Source of the DNA: Actinomadura rifamycini DSM 43936
GTDB lineage: Bacteria; Actinomycetota; Actinomycetes; Streptosporangiales; Streptosporangiaceae
Length of the DNA stretch: 64,000 nucleotides
Reading direction: 5' to 3'
NCBI RefSeq assembly: GCF_000425065.1
Contig: NZ_AULB01000033.1
Span: 27,281-91,280, forward strand
Shown: in pieces, positions 42,173 to 50,900 of the stretch
Layout of the letters: every line of letters starts with the position of its first letter
Numbering within the stretch: position 1 is the stretch's first letter
Position numbers and translations under genes: made by a program
The notes under the pieces: generated by a model
Told to the model about the DNA's origin: nothing
The model's database searches: none
The model's input: the letters and a program-made list of their open reading frames with translations, nothing else

Positions 42173-43333
42173 TCACGAGCGCGGCAGCGGCATCCGCTCG
42201 CGGACCTCCCCGCACACCGCGAGGGCCAGCGCCACGTCCTCGTCGGTCAGCCCCGCGTGCGCCGACAGCCGGACGAGGTTGCGGTGCGGCGACGCCGCCT
42301 GCGGGAACAGCGCGGCGCTGAACACGTCCCGCTCCATCAGCGCGTCCCGCAGCAGCAGGGCGTCCGGTTCCGTCCCCGTCTCCACCGCGACGATCTGCGT
42401 GTCGGCGTCGACGAGCCGGTAGCCGAGCCCGGCCAGGCCGTCCCGCAGGCCGCGGGTCACCGCGTGCAGCCGCTCCCGGCGCCAGCCCTCCTCCCGCACG
42501 ATGCCCAGCGCCGCCCGCAGCCCCGCGACGTCGTGCGCCGGCAGCGCCGAGCCGCACACCGCCGGGAACGCCGCGCCGGCCAAGCGGTCGGCGAATTCCG
42601 GACGATCGCAGACGATCAGCCCGGCCCGCGCGTGCAGCGCCTTCGACAGGCTCGCGGTGCGGAAGTCGACACGGCCGACGAGCCCCAGCTCCCCCACCAG
42701 GCCCTCGCCGCGCTCCCCCCGCACGCCCAGCGAGTGCGACTCGTCCACCACCAGCAGGCAGTCGCGCTCCTCGGCCAGCCGGACGAGCGCGTCGAGCGGG
42801 CCGCGCGCCCCGCTCGTCCCGTACACGGCGTCGACCACCACGACCCCGGACCCGCCCACGTCGATCCGCCGCCGCAGGTGGTCGAGGTCGTTGTGCCGGA
42901 AGTACGCGATCTCCGCCCCGGCCGCGCGCGCCCCCTCCCACAGCGACAGGTGCGCCAGCGCGTCCAGGTACACCGGCACGTCCGGACCGGCCACCACCTG
43001 CATCAGCCCGGCGTTGGCCGCCCACCCGGACGGGCACAGCACCCCGGCCTCGGCGCCCATGTGCCGCGCGAACGCCTCGCCCAGCGCGACCTGCGGGTGG
43101 TCGGCGGGCGGGCGGCGCGCCCGCGCCACCGTCCCGCCGGCGTCCGCCGCCCGCAGGCCCGCGATCATCGCCCCCGTGATCGCCGGGTGCTCGCCGAGCG
43201 CGAGGTAGTCGCTGCAGGTGAGCACGACCGTCCGATCGCCGTCGGGCACGCGCGAGCGCGGCACGCGCGGCGCGTCGCCCGCGCCGTGGAAGTCCCTCAT
43301 GCGGTTGCCCAGGCGCCGGTGCGCGCTCGTCAT
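42173..43333 (-). CDS. CqsA/AONS-like PLP-dependent acyltransferase
   Basis: This alpha-oxoamine synthase family enzyme would join an acyl-CoA to an amino acid or amino donor with loss of CO2. The N-terminus (LTCSDYLALGEHPAITGAM), VVVDAVYGTSGARGPLDALVRLAEERD, VDESHSLGVRGERGEGLVGELGL and the PLP lysine in RTASLSKALHARAG (about residue 230) fit the family. Instead of the AONS GTFSKA the motif is TASLSKA, the form seen in autoinducer synthase CqsA. 386 residues. ATG at 43333 is about 9 nt after GGGGGAG; GTG at 43342 is also open. A -10 TACACT lies at 43369-43374 (minus strand). No biotin genes are near. Confidence 0.8.
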   Translation of the reverse strand: MTSAHRRLGNRMRDFHGAGDAPRVPRSRVPDGDRTVVLTCSDYLALGEHPAITGAMIAGLRAADAGGTVARARRPPADHPQVALGEAFARHMGAEAGVLCPSGWAANAGLMQVVAGPDVPVYLDALAHLSLWEGARAAGAEIAYFRHNDLDHLRRRIDVGGSGVVVVDAVYGTSGARGPLDALVRLAEERDCLLVVDESHSLGVRGERGEGLVGELGLVGRVDFRTASLSKALHARAGLIVCDRPEFADRLAGAAFPAVCGSALPAHDVAGLRAALGIVREEGWRRERLHAVTRGLRDGLAGLGYRLVDADTQIVAVETGTEPDALLLRDALMERDVFSAALFPQAASPHRNLVRLSAHAGLTDEDVALALAVCGEVRERMPLPRS

Positions 43334-43851
43334 CGCCGTCACTCTCCCCCGTCACGGATACGTCACTCAGTGTAGCGCGACCTAATCAGCATGTGAAAAG
43401 GATCTATGGAGACCCCCAAACACCCCACCCCGGACGTTCGCAGCCGCCGATCCCGCCCGTCACCTTTACAATGTAGATCACATACGGCTCACCCGGACTG
43501 CTACCCTGACCGCACGCCCGGCTCCGAGCAGACCGGACGCCGGCCGGCCCGCAGGCCACCGCAAGGCCGTCGTGGCGGGCTTCCAGGGACCTCCCCTTCT
43601 CGCCGCCCTCGCGCACCCGGCACCCTCCGCCGGAGACACCGTCGCCCGAGCCGCCCCAGCTCTCTGCGGCCCCTCCTCCACACCCGGAAGCGTCACCAGC
43701 GGTCCCGTGCCGTGAACCGGCCCGAGTCCACCGCTCCAGACGCCCCGGCGGCACGCATCCCCGACATCCCGGGCCTCCCCGGCCGGCCGCGCACGTTCCG
43801 CGCGTCCCCGGGTGGGGCCCTGCCGTGCCGTCCGACGTCTCGGGAGTCCCC
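43334..43851. other. 518-bp region between the PLP enzyme and the efflux gene
   Basis: This region holds the minus-strand promoter of the CqsA-like gene (-10 at 43369-43374). On the plus strand TACAAT (43467-43472) and ATGT-AGATC-ACAT (43471-43483) lie in a short AT-rich island, the probable promoter area of the efflux gene. That gives it a leader of about 370 nt with several GC-rich hairpins (for example CCCC-GGGT-GGGG near 43807). An ATG ORF at 43406 has AAGGA 4 nt upstream but continues as a Pro/Arg-rich frame into the efflux gene in a different phase, so only its first part could be a leader peptide. Confidence 0.4.
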
Positions 43852-45006
43852 TTGCCTTTCGCCGTCTACGTCCTCGGGCTCGCCGTCTTCGCCCAGGGCA
43901 CCTCGGAGTTCATGCTCGCCGGCCTGCTGCCCGGCATCGCCGCCGACCTGGACGTGTCCGTCCCGGCCGCGGGCCTGCTGACGTCCGCGTTCGCCGCCGG
44001 CATGGCCGTCGGCGCGCCGCTGATGTCGTTCCTCGCCCACCGCAGCCCCCGCCGCCGCGCACTCCTGGCGTTCCTGCTCGCCTTCGTGGCCGCGCACGTC
44101 GTCGGCGCCCTCGCCCCCGGCTACGCGCTGCTGCTGGTCACCCGCGTCGCCGCCGCGTTCGCGAACGCCGGGTTCTGGGCGGTCGCCCTCGCGGCGGCCG
44201 TCCGCATGGTGCCGCCGGACGCCCGCGCCCGCGCCACCGCCGTCGTGGTCGGCGGCGTCACCGTCGCGTGCGTGATCGGCGTCCCCGCCGGCGCGGCGCT
44301 CGGCGGTCACTGGGGCTGGCGGTCCGCCTTCTGGGCCGTGGCGCTCGTCTCCCTGCCCGCCGTCGCCGCCATCGCCCGGACGATCCCGGACGAGCGTCCC
44401 GACGTCCCGAGCCCGCGCCGCGAACTGCGCGTCCTGCGGGACCGGCGCGTCCTCCTCGCGCTACTGACCAACGCGCTCGTCCAGGGTGCGACGTTCTGCA
44501 CCTTCACCTACCTGGCGCCGCTCGCCACCCGCGTCACGGGACTGGACGAGGCGCGGGTCCCGGCGATCCTGGCCCTGTTCGGCGCCGGCGCGTTCGTCGG
44601 TGTCGCGCTCGGCGGCCGGATCGCGGACGCGCATCCGGCCGCCGCCGTCCTGGCCGGCGCGGGCTGCCTCGCGGCCGGCTGGGCGGCGCTCGCCCTCACC
44701 GCCGGGAACCCGGCCGCCGCGACGGTGCTCGTCTTCGTGCAGGGCATGCTCGCGTTCGGGACGGGCCCCGCGCTGATCGCCGGGGTGCTGCGGGCGGCCG
44801 CCGAGGCGCCCGCGCTCGCCGGCGGCTTCGCCACCGCCGCCTTCAACGCGGGCGCCGTCCTCGGCCCGTGGCTGGGCGGTTCCGCGATCGGCGCGGGCCT
44901 CGGCCACCGCTCCCCCGCCTGGGCGAGCGCGCTGCTGATGTGCCTCGCCGTCGCGGTTCAGGTCAGCGCGCTGCGGGCGGCCGCCCCGGCGAACGCCGGC
45001 AGGTAG
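43852..45006 (+). CDS. MFS drug efflux protein, CmlR/Cmx-type
   Basis: This is a 12-helix proton-coupled exporter of the CmlR/Cmx (chloramphenicol) and YdhP-like branch. The opening PFAVYVLGLAVFAQGTSEFMLAGLLPGIAADLDV and LLTSAFAAGMAVGAPL closely match chloramphenicol exporters of Streptomyces and Rhodococcus. The family loop motif (LAHRSPRRRALLAFL) and AAFANAGFWAVALAAA, GWRSAFWAVALVSLP follow. The TTG at 43852 (LPFAVYVLG) is preferred to GTG 43825 because homologues begin MPFAxYVL and GGGAG is 5 nt upstream. 384 residues. It overlaps the convergent esterase gene by 49 nt. The substrate here is unproven. Confidence 0.87.
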   Translation: MPFAVYVLGLAVFAQGTSEFMLAGLLPGIAADLDVSVPAAGLLTSAFAAGMAVGAPLMSFLAHRSPRRRALLAFLLAFVAAHVVGALAPGYALLLVTRVAAAFANAGFWAVALAAAVRMVPPDARARATAVVVGGVTVACVIGVPAGAALGGHWGWRSAFWAVALVSLPAVAAIARTIPDERPDVPSPRRELRVLRDRRVLLALLTNALVQGATFCTFTYLAPLATRVTGLDEARVPAILALFGAGAFVGVALGGRIADAHPAAAVLAGAGCLAAGWAALALTAGNPAAATVLVFVQGMLAFGTGPALIAGVLRAAAEAPALAGGFATAAFNAGAVLGPWLGGSAIGAGLGHRSPAWASALLMCLAVAVQVSALRAAAPANAGR

Positions 45007-45767
45007 CCGAGCCGCTGGCCGCGCGCCGTCGGGTGGTAGGAGTCCTCGAAGGGCCACGCGACCGCGTTGAGCCAGTCGTCCCCGGAGCACAGCTCGTGCC
45101 CGTCGAACTCGTCGCGGACGTCCGACCACGCGAACCCGGCGCGGGCCGCGGCCTTCTGGATCGTCTCGTCGAGGGCGTCCGCGGCCCCGTTGAGCGCCTG
45201 CCGCTTCGTGTTGCCGATGCCGACGCAGCCGCTGACGATCGTGTAGAGGCGCGGGTACCCGAGCACCACCACCCGCGCCCCGGGCGCCCGGTCGCGGATC
45301 TTCCCGTACAGGTCGTCCAGCCGGCCCGGCAGCGTGTTCGCGATGTACCGCTCGGCCTCCGCGACCCGGCTCTCGCACGCCGACGTCGACTGCAGGACGC
45401 ACGTCAGCATCACGTCCGAGAACCCTGCGTCGTTCCCCCCGACCGTGATGCTGACGAGCGTCGTCGCGTCGCTCAGCGCGCCGAGCTGCCCGCTCGCGAC
45501 GTCCGTCGACGTCGCCCCGGAGCACGCGGCGAACTTGTACGATTCCGTCTCATTCTGCGCGGCCCACAGATTCGGATAGGCGTTCGCGCTGCGCGTGCAG
45601 GAACCGCTCGCGGGATCGTAATCCCCCGCGCCCGTCCCGGACGAGTACGAATCACCGAGCGCGACGTACCGGACTCCGGCCGCCGACGCGGACGCGGGCC
45701 ACACGATCGAGCCGGCGGCGAGGACGGCCGCGCCGAGAGCGGCCAGGCAGGGGCGAGAGAAGCGCAT
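44958..45767 (-). CDS. secreted SGNH/GDSL-type esterase
   Basis: This is an extracellular lipase/esterase of the Streptomyces scabies esterase type. A signal peptide (MRFSRPCLAALGAAVLAAGSIVWPASASA) is followed by block I YVALGDSYSSGTGAGDY with the nucleophilic Ser, block III VGGNDAGFSD, and the C-terminal DSYHPTARGQRLGYL with the catalytic His. Six cysteines (in CTRSA, KFAACSGA, LTCVLQSTSACE, SGCVGIG, LCSGDD) would form three disulfides as in the family. ATG at 45767 follows GGAG; two GTG codons lie just upstream. 269 residues, no lipid anchor. Confidence 0.93.
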   Translation of the reverse strand: MRFSRPCLAALGAAVLAAGSIVWPASASAAGVRYVALGDSYSSGTGAGDYDPASGSCTRSANAYPNLWAAQNETESYKFAACSGATSTDVASGQLGALSDATTLVSITVGGNDAGFSDVMLTCVLQSTSACESRVAEAERYIANTLPGRLDDLYGKIRDRAPGARVVVLGYPRLYTIVSGCVGIGNTKRQALNGAADALDETIQKAAARAGFAWSDVRDEFDGHELCSGDDWLNAVAWPFEDSYHPTARGQRLGYLPAFAGAAARSALT

Positions 45768-45970
45768 CACCACTCCGGGGAAAATCGATGGGCGTCGCTC
45801 CCCTTTCTACCCGCACCGCCATTCCCTCAAGCCACCCAACAGATCAACGCTTTTCGTCACATTCCGCCATTGAAAAGCCCGAATCGACCAACGCAGTGAT
45901 CATTCCCAGCACACAATACGCCCAAAACTCGAGCAGAGCATTATCCAGACCCCGCCTTCCCGGCCGCCGA

Positions 45971-47959
45971 TCACGGACGCCATGGACCGGTGCCCGCGGT
46001 CACTTGGTCGCGGACACGCAGGATCTCGGTGAAGGCCCGCTGCCGGCGCGGAATCCCGTGCACGAGCATCGTCTCCCGCGGCGAGACCTCGTCGACGACG
46101 TCGAGCAGCCCCCGGCGGTCGGCGTGAGCGGACAGCCGCATCGTCGCGACGCGGGCCCGCACCGGGACCGTGACCTCGCCGCCGTGGTCCGGCAACGTGA
46201 ACGTCCCGCGCGCGTCCGCCAGGTCCAGCAGCGCGCGTCCGGGCGACTCCTCGTCCTGGTAGCCGGAGATGAACAGGGCGCTGCCGGGCTCCGGCAGGAT
46301 CCGCCGCGCCCACTGGACAGCGGGCCCGCCGTTCAGCATCCCGGACGTGGAGATGACCACGCCCGTCCGGAACGTGTCCAGCTCCCCCGGCCGCGCCGCG
46401 ACCGCCGTCCCCCCGCCGAGGATGCGCAGCGACGGGTCGAGGGCCTCGAACTCGGCGGCCAGCTCCGCCGCCATGCCGTCGATCCGCACCGGCACTTCCG
46501 GCAGGTGGCGCCGCATGATCAACGCAAGCTCCTGCGCGCGGCCGAGCGCGAACGCCGGGATCAGCACCCTGCCCCCGCCCCGGTGCACCTCGGCGACCGC
46601 CCGCACCAGCTCCCCCACCCGCATGCCGCGGTCGTCGTGGTCCTCCGTGCAGCACGTCGACTCCATGACCAGCAGATCGGCGCCGCGTGCCGACTCCGGC
46701 ACGGCATACCCGTCCACGGTTTCCTGCCGGAAGCCCGAGATGTCCCCGGTGACGACGACGCGCCGCTCCCCTGCACGCACCACGACACCCGCGGCGCCGA
46801 GGATGTGCCCCGCGGGAAACAGCTCGATGGTCAGCGCCCCGATCCGGCGGGACGCTCCGAACGCCAGCTCCTCGCAGCGCCGCACCGCCGCCGCGACGTC
46901 ACCGTGCCCGTAAAGCGCCGCGTCCCCGGCGTCGCCCCAGCGAGCGCGGCCGCGCGCCCGTCCCGCCATCACCTTCACCGTGTCGGCCCACATCGTCGGC
47001 ATGAGCGCCACGGTCTGCGGGGTGGCGACGACCCGCAGCCCCGGCCGCCGCGCGACCAGCGCGGGCACGTACCCGCAGTGGTCGGTGTGGGCGTGCGTCA
47101 CGACGGCGGCGTCCAGCGGCCCGTCGAGCGCCCGCTCGATGTCACGCGGCGGCCCGCCGGGGTCGCCCGGCCGCAGCCCGGCATCGACGAGGATCCGCGT
47201 CCCACCCGCCTCGACCAGCAGGCACGACCCGCCGATGTGATCGTCCCCGCCGAGCGGCACGACCCGCAGGTCCAGCTCCCGGACGGCCGCGACCGGCGGC
47301 GGCGACGGATCCACGAGCGCCCGCAGGGCAGTGACCAGCTCCTCCGGCGCCCGCCACGCGACGTCCGCCGCGGGCGCCCGGCCGTCCGGAGCGGGTGCGG
47401 CACCACTGGGCTCCCCGGACGTCTCCTCGAGCAGGGCGAGCAGCGCGGCGGCGAGGCCGCGCGGATCCGTCCGGCGGAGCCGCTCGTTCTCCAGGCGCCG
47501 CCGGAGGTCGGCGATCCGGCCGTCCCGTTCGGCCAGCGCCTCGCCCGCCGCTTCGAGCGCGCGGGCGTTGTCGGCGGCGTCGCGCCGCGCGTAGTCCAGC
47601 CGCCCGTTGGCGACACCGAGCCGCTGTCGCAGGTCCTCGATCCTGCGTTCCCGGCGCTCCGCCGCGCGATCCCGGGCGGGCTCGATCCAGCGCCGGGCCG
47701 CCCGGACGACGCCGTCGTCCGGATGCAGCAGTACGGCGGCCAGCGCGCGCGCCTCGTCGTCCGGGCCCGCCGCCGCCAGCCGTTCCGCCGCCCGGCGGCG
47801 CACGGCGGGGAAGCGCTCGACGAGGTCCAGCAGCATCCCGCGGCGGTCCTCGACGAGGACGTCCGCGGACGCGGCGAGGCGTGCGCCGGACGGACGGTCC
47901 AGCACCTCGGCGGCGACGGCGCGCAGCACGGCGCCCGCCGCAGCCCCGGCACGGGTCAC
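45971..47959 (-). CDS. MBL-fold beta-CASP nuclease with N-terminal helical extension
   Basis: This is a predicted RNase of the CPSF73/RNase J superfamily. The metal-binding HAHTDHCG lies at about residues 288-295, and later ligands in PAGHILGAAG and VVTGDISGFRQE. The beta-CASP part has MESTCC (motif A), RVLIPAFALGRAQEL, VVISTSGMLNGGPAVQW and SAHADRRG (motif B, about 610-617), all typical of active KH-type beta-CASP enzymes. The first 230 residues are extra: an Ala/Arg-rich repeat-like helical part (residues 1-100) and a coiled coil (about 105-165), perhaps binding the partner. GTG at 47959 overlaps the stop of the large NTPase gene (GTGA), so both are made together. RNA is the likely target; DNA cannot be excluded. 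Confidence 0.88.
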   Translation of the reverse strand: MTRAGAAAGAVLRAVAAEVLDRPSGARLAASADVLVEDRRGMLLDLVERFPAVRRRAAERLAAAGPDDEARALAAVLLHPDDGVVRAARRWIEPARDRAAERRERRIEDLRQRLGVANGRLDYARRDAADNARALEAAGEALAERDGRIADLRRRLENERLRRTDPRGLAAALLALLEETSGEPSGAAPAPDGRAPAADVAWRAPEELVTALRALVDPSPPPVAAVRELDLRVVPLGGDDHIGGSCLLVEAGGTRILVDAGLRPGDPGGPPRDIERALDGPLDAAVVTHAHTDHCGYVPALVARRPGLRVVATPQTVALMPTMWADTVKVMAGRARGRARWGDAGDAALYGHGDVAAAVRRCEELAFGASRRIGALTIELFPAGHILGAAGVVVRAGERRVVVTGDISGFRQETVDGYAVPESARGADLLVMESTCCTEDHDDRGMRVGELVRAVAEVHRGGGRVLIPAFALGRAQELALIMRRHLPEVPVRIDGMAAELAAEFEALDPSLRILGGGTAVAARPGELDTFRTGVVISTSGMLNGGPAVQWARRILPEPGSALFISGYQDEESPGRALLDLADARGTFTLPDHGGEVTVPVRARVATMRLSAHADRRGLLDVVDEVSPRETMLVHGIPRRQRAFTEILRVRDQVTAGTGPWRP

Positions 47960-50900
47960 GCCCGCCCCGTCCGCCGGTGCGCGAGGCGCGTCGCGTCGGC
48001 GAGCACCGGTTCGCAGCCGAGGCCGCCGTCCCCGGGCACCAGCGCGCCGAGCAGGTGCAGCGCCTCGACCAGGTCGTGCGTCCCGGTGTAGCCGTGCGCC
48101 GCCAGGTCACCGGGGGTCAGCATCGGCGTGCCGTCCTCCCCGTACGCGGAGAGCAGCGCCGCCAGGCCCTCCGCGGAGTCGCGGAGCTCCTCGCCGTCGG
48201 CGCACAGGACCCGCCACGCCGCGGCGAGGCAGCCGTCGGCCTGCACCCCCGCGTCCTCCAGAAGTGTCTGCGGCCTTTCCCGCAACTGGGCCAGGACGTG
48301 GTCGAGGGTTTGGTCGGCGTCGCCGGCGTGCTCGGTGATGAGGGTGACGACCCGGCCGACCAGCGTCGGCCAGCCGCCAGTGCGGCGTACCAGCTCCCGC
48401 TGGCCGGCGTCGTCGGGGAACACCAGGGAGTCCTCCCGCATCCACTGCCGGACGGCGGGCGCGTCGAAGCGCCGCAGCCCGACCAGGCGGACGTCGTCGG
48501 CGGCGGTCAACCGTGCCCACGCGGGCGCCGACGCCGGTCCGGTCACCAGGACGATCGCGAGCGTGCCCTGCCCCGAGCGGTCCGCGACGGCGGCCGCGGC
48601 CTCGGCGAGCCGCCGCTCGAACCGGCCGGTGTCGCAGGCTCCCTGCAGGTCCATGACGATCACGTCGTGCCCGGCGTTCATCCGCGCCCGGCGCACCGCG
48701 CCGTCGAACGACCGTTCCCCGGAGCGGACGACCTGGACCGTGAGGTTCGGCCGGCGCGCCTGCGCGCTCTCCATGCACGCCGCGACTCGTTCGACGTGCA
48801 GGGCCGCGGACCCGGCCACGACGTGCACGCCGGGCCGGGGGCGCAGGAGCCCGGTCAGCTGCGCCAGGCTCAGCGGCGCGCGCTCCGGCCCGTCCCGGTA
48901 CACCATCCGGTAGGAGTGCGCGTCGAACTGCTCCGGGTCCTCGAAGTCGGCCGTGCTCTGCAGGACGTTCTCGACGTCGCGCTCGCCGCCCAGCAGCGTC
49001 AGGATGTGCGGGGTGCGCAGCCTGTACCGGTCGCCGTCCGTCCCCAGCACGCCGAGGTTGACGCACTCGTCCAGGAGGCTCTGGAAGTCGTCGCCCGTGC
49101 AGCCCCGGAAGCCGTCCGCCCACCAGTAGCGGCACTCGTCCCGCAACTCCTGGACGGCGAGCGCGGTGTCGGCGCCCTCGGCGATGGCCTGCAGGGCCAC
49201 CGTGTAGGCGATGACCTTGTACCGCTTGTCCAGGTTGAGGGTGAGGTCGAAGAGCTTCTGGAACTGCTCCATCAGCTTCTTGTCGCGCCACACCCCCGCT
49301 ACGTCCTCGCGGGTGATCTCGTACGGGAGCGGCCGCGGATCGCCGCGCAGTCGCGCCAGCAGTTTTTCGGCGAACAGCTGGACGAGCGCGGGCGCGTTGT
49401 TCGACTCGGCGATGACGCGCGCGGCGAGCGTCTCGGGGAAGGTGTACCCGAGGGTCGCCAGCGGCCGGACGAGCAGGTCGAAGGCGTCCTGCGGGTCGAG
49501 CGGGCCGACGGCGATGGGCGTGCCGAGGTGGGCCAGCGGCTGGTTCGGCAGGCTCTCGAACCGGGCCGTCTGGTGGAGGCCCGCCCACACCACCTTGACT
49601 CGGCGGTCGGTGTCCAGCATGAGGTTGCGCAGGGCGATGACGTCCTCGAACCGACCGCCGTCGGCGTCCTGGTTCAGGAACCGGTCCGCCTCGTCCAGGA
49701 GGATCAGCAGCTGCCTGCGCGGGTCGCTCCGGATCCAGTCCTTGACCCCGTCGACGACCGGTTCGCGTTCGGCGAGGCCGCGCCGGACCACACCCTCCTG
49801 AGCGAGCCGGTCGGCGAGCTGCGGCCACATGCTCACAGAGCTCGCGCCGACCGCCTGGATGTTGTCCAGGATGACCTTCCGGTCCGGGTCGGTGTCGAGG
49901 ATGTGCCGCTCGGCCTTGCGCAGCAGCGCCGACTTGCCGAGCTGCCTGCCCCCGTACACGAACGACGGTCCCTTGGGGTCGGTGACCCGCCGGAGTTGCT
50001 CGGACCGCCCGAAGAACATCTCCTCGGGGACGTCGCGCCCCGGCGCGTACGGGTTCGTGGCGGTGAACGGGGCCATCACCGCCACCGAGGCCGCCCAGTC
50101 CTGGGAGCGGCAGGCGAGGTAACCGATCGCCGCGTCGTCCAGGACACCGGCGACGGGGGCGGGGCGCCCCAGCGCGGCCCGGGCGAGCTGCTCGCGGTCG
50201 TCCCGCGACAGCACCCCGAAGTACAGCACCAGCACGGTCGTGCCCTCGGGCCGCTCCTTCAGCAGCTCGATCAGCTGCGGCGAGCCGGGACGCCCCCACA
50301 GCAGGAGCAGGGTCAACCGCTGCCCGGACGGGCTCATCTGCGTTCCGAACGCCGGCAGCAGCACCCCGGCCTTCGTCTTGACGAACCTGACGTCGTCCAG
50401 GGCGATCCACTGCCGGTCGCCGGAGCGTTCGGCGGCGCCCTGCCGCCCCTCCAGCCCGACCATCTTCAGGATCGCGTCGATCATCGACCGCAGGTTCCCC
50501 GGGGTCTTGTTCTGCCCCTTGTCACGCAGGTTGAGCCACTTGCGAAGCCCCTCTCCGGCCACCCTGCGGTCGGCCTCCCGGAGGCTGGGGACGGTGATGC
50601 CCGCCCCCTCCAGCAGGGCCTCCAACTCCCGGTCGCGCACGTCACGGCCGGCGATCAGCGCCTCCTGCAGTTCCGTCAGCGGCCCGCCGGTCTCGTACTT
50701 GCGGGCCCGGCCGCCCGCCCGCGTCGCGGCGCGATGGAACGCCTCCGGGAACGCCGGATAGAACCGCACGAAGTCCGTCTCGCCGGGCCGCGCCGGGAGC
50801 GGCCGGCCGTCCGCCACCTGCGCGAGGAACTCCCGGGCGGTGATCAGGTCGTCCGCGTCGATGTGCCGCTCGATCCGCGCGACGTCCGCCGGGTCCAGCC

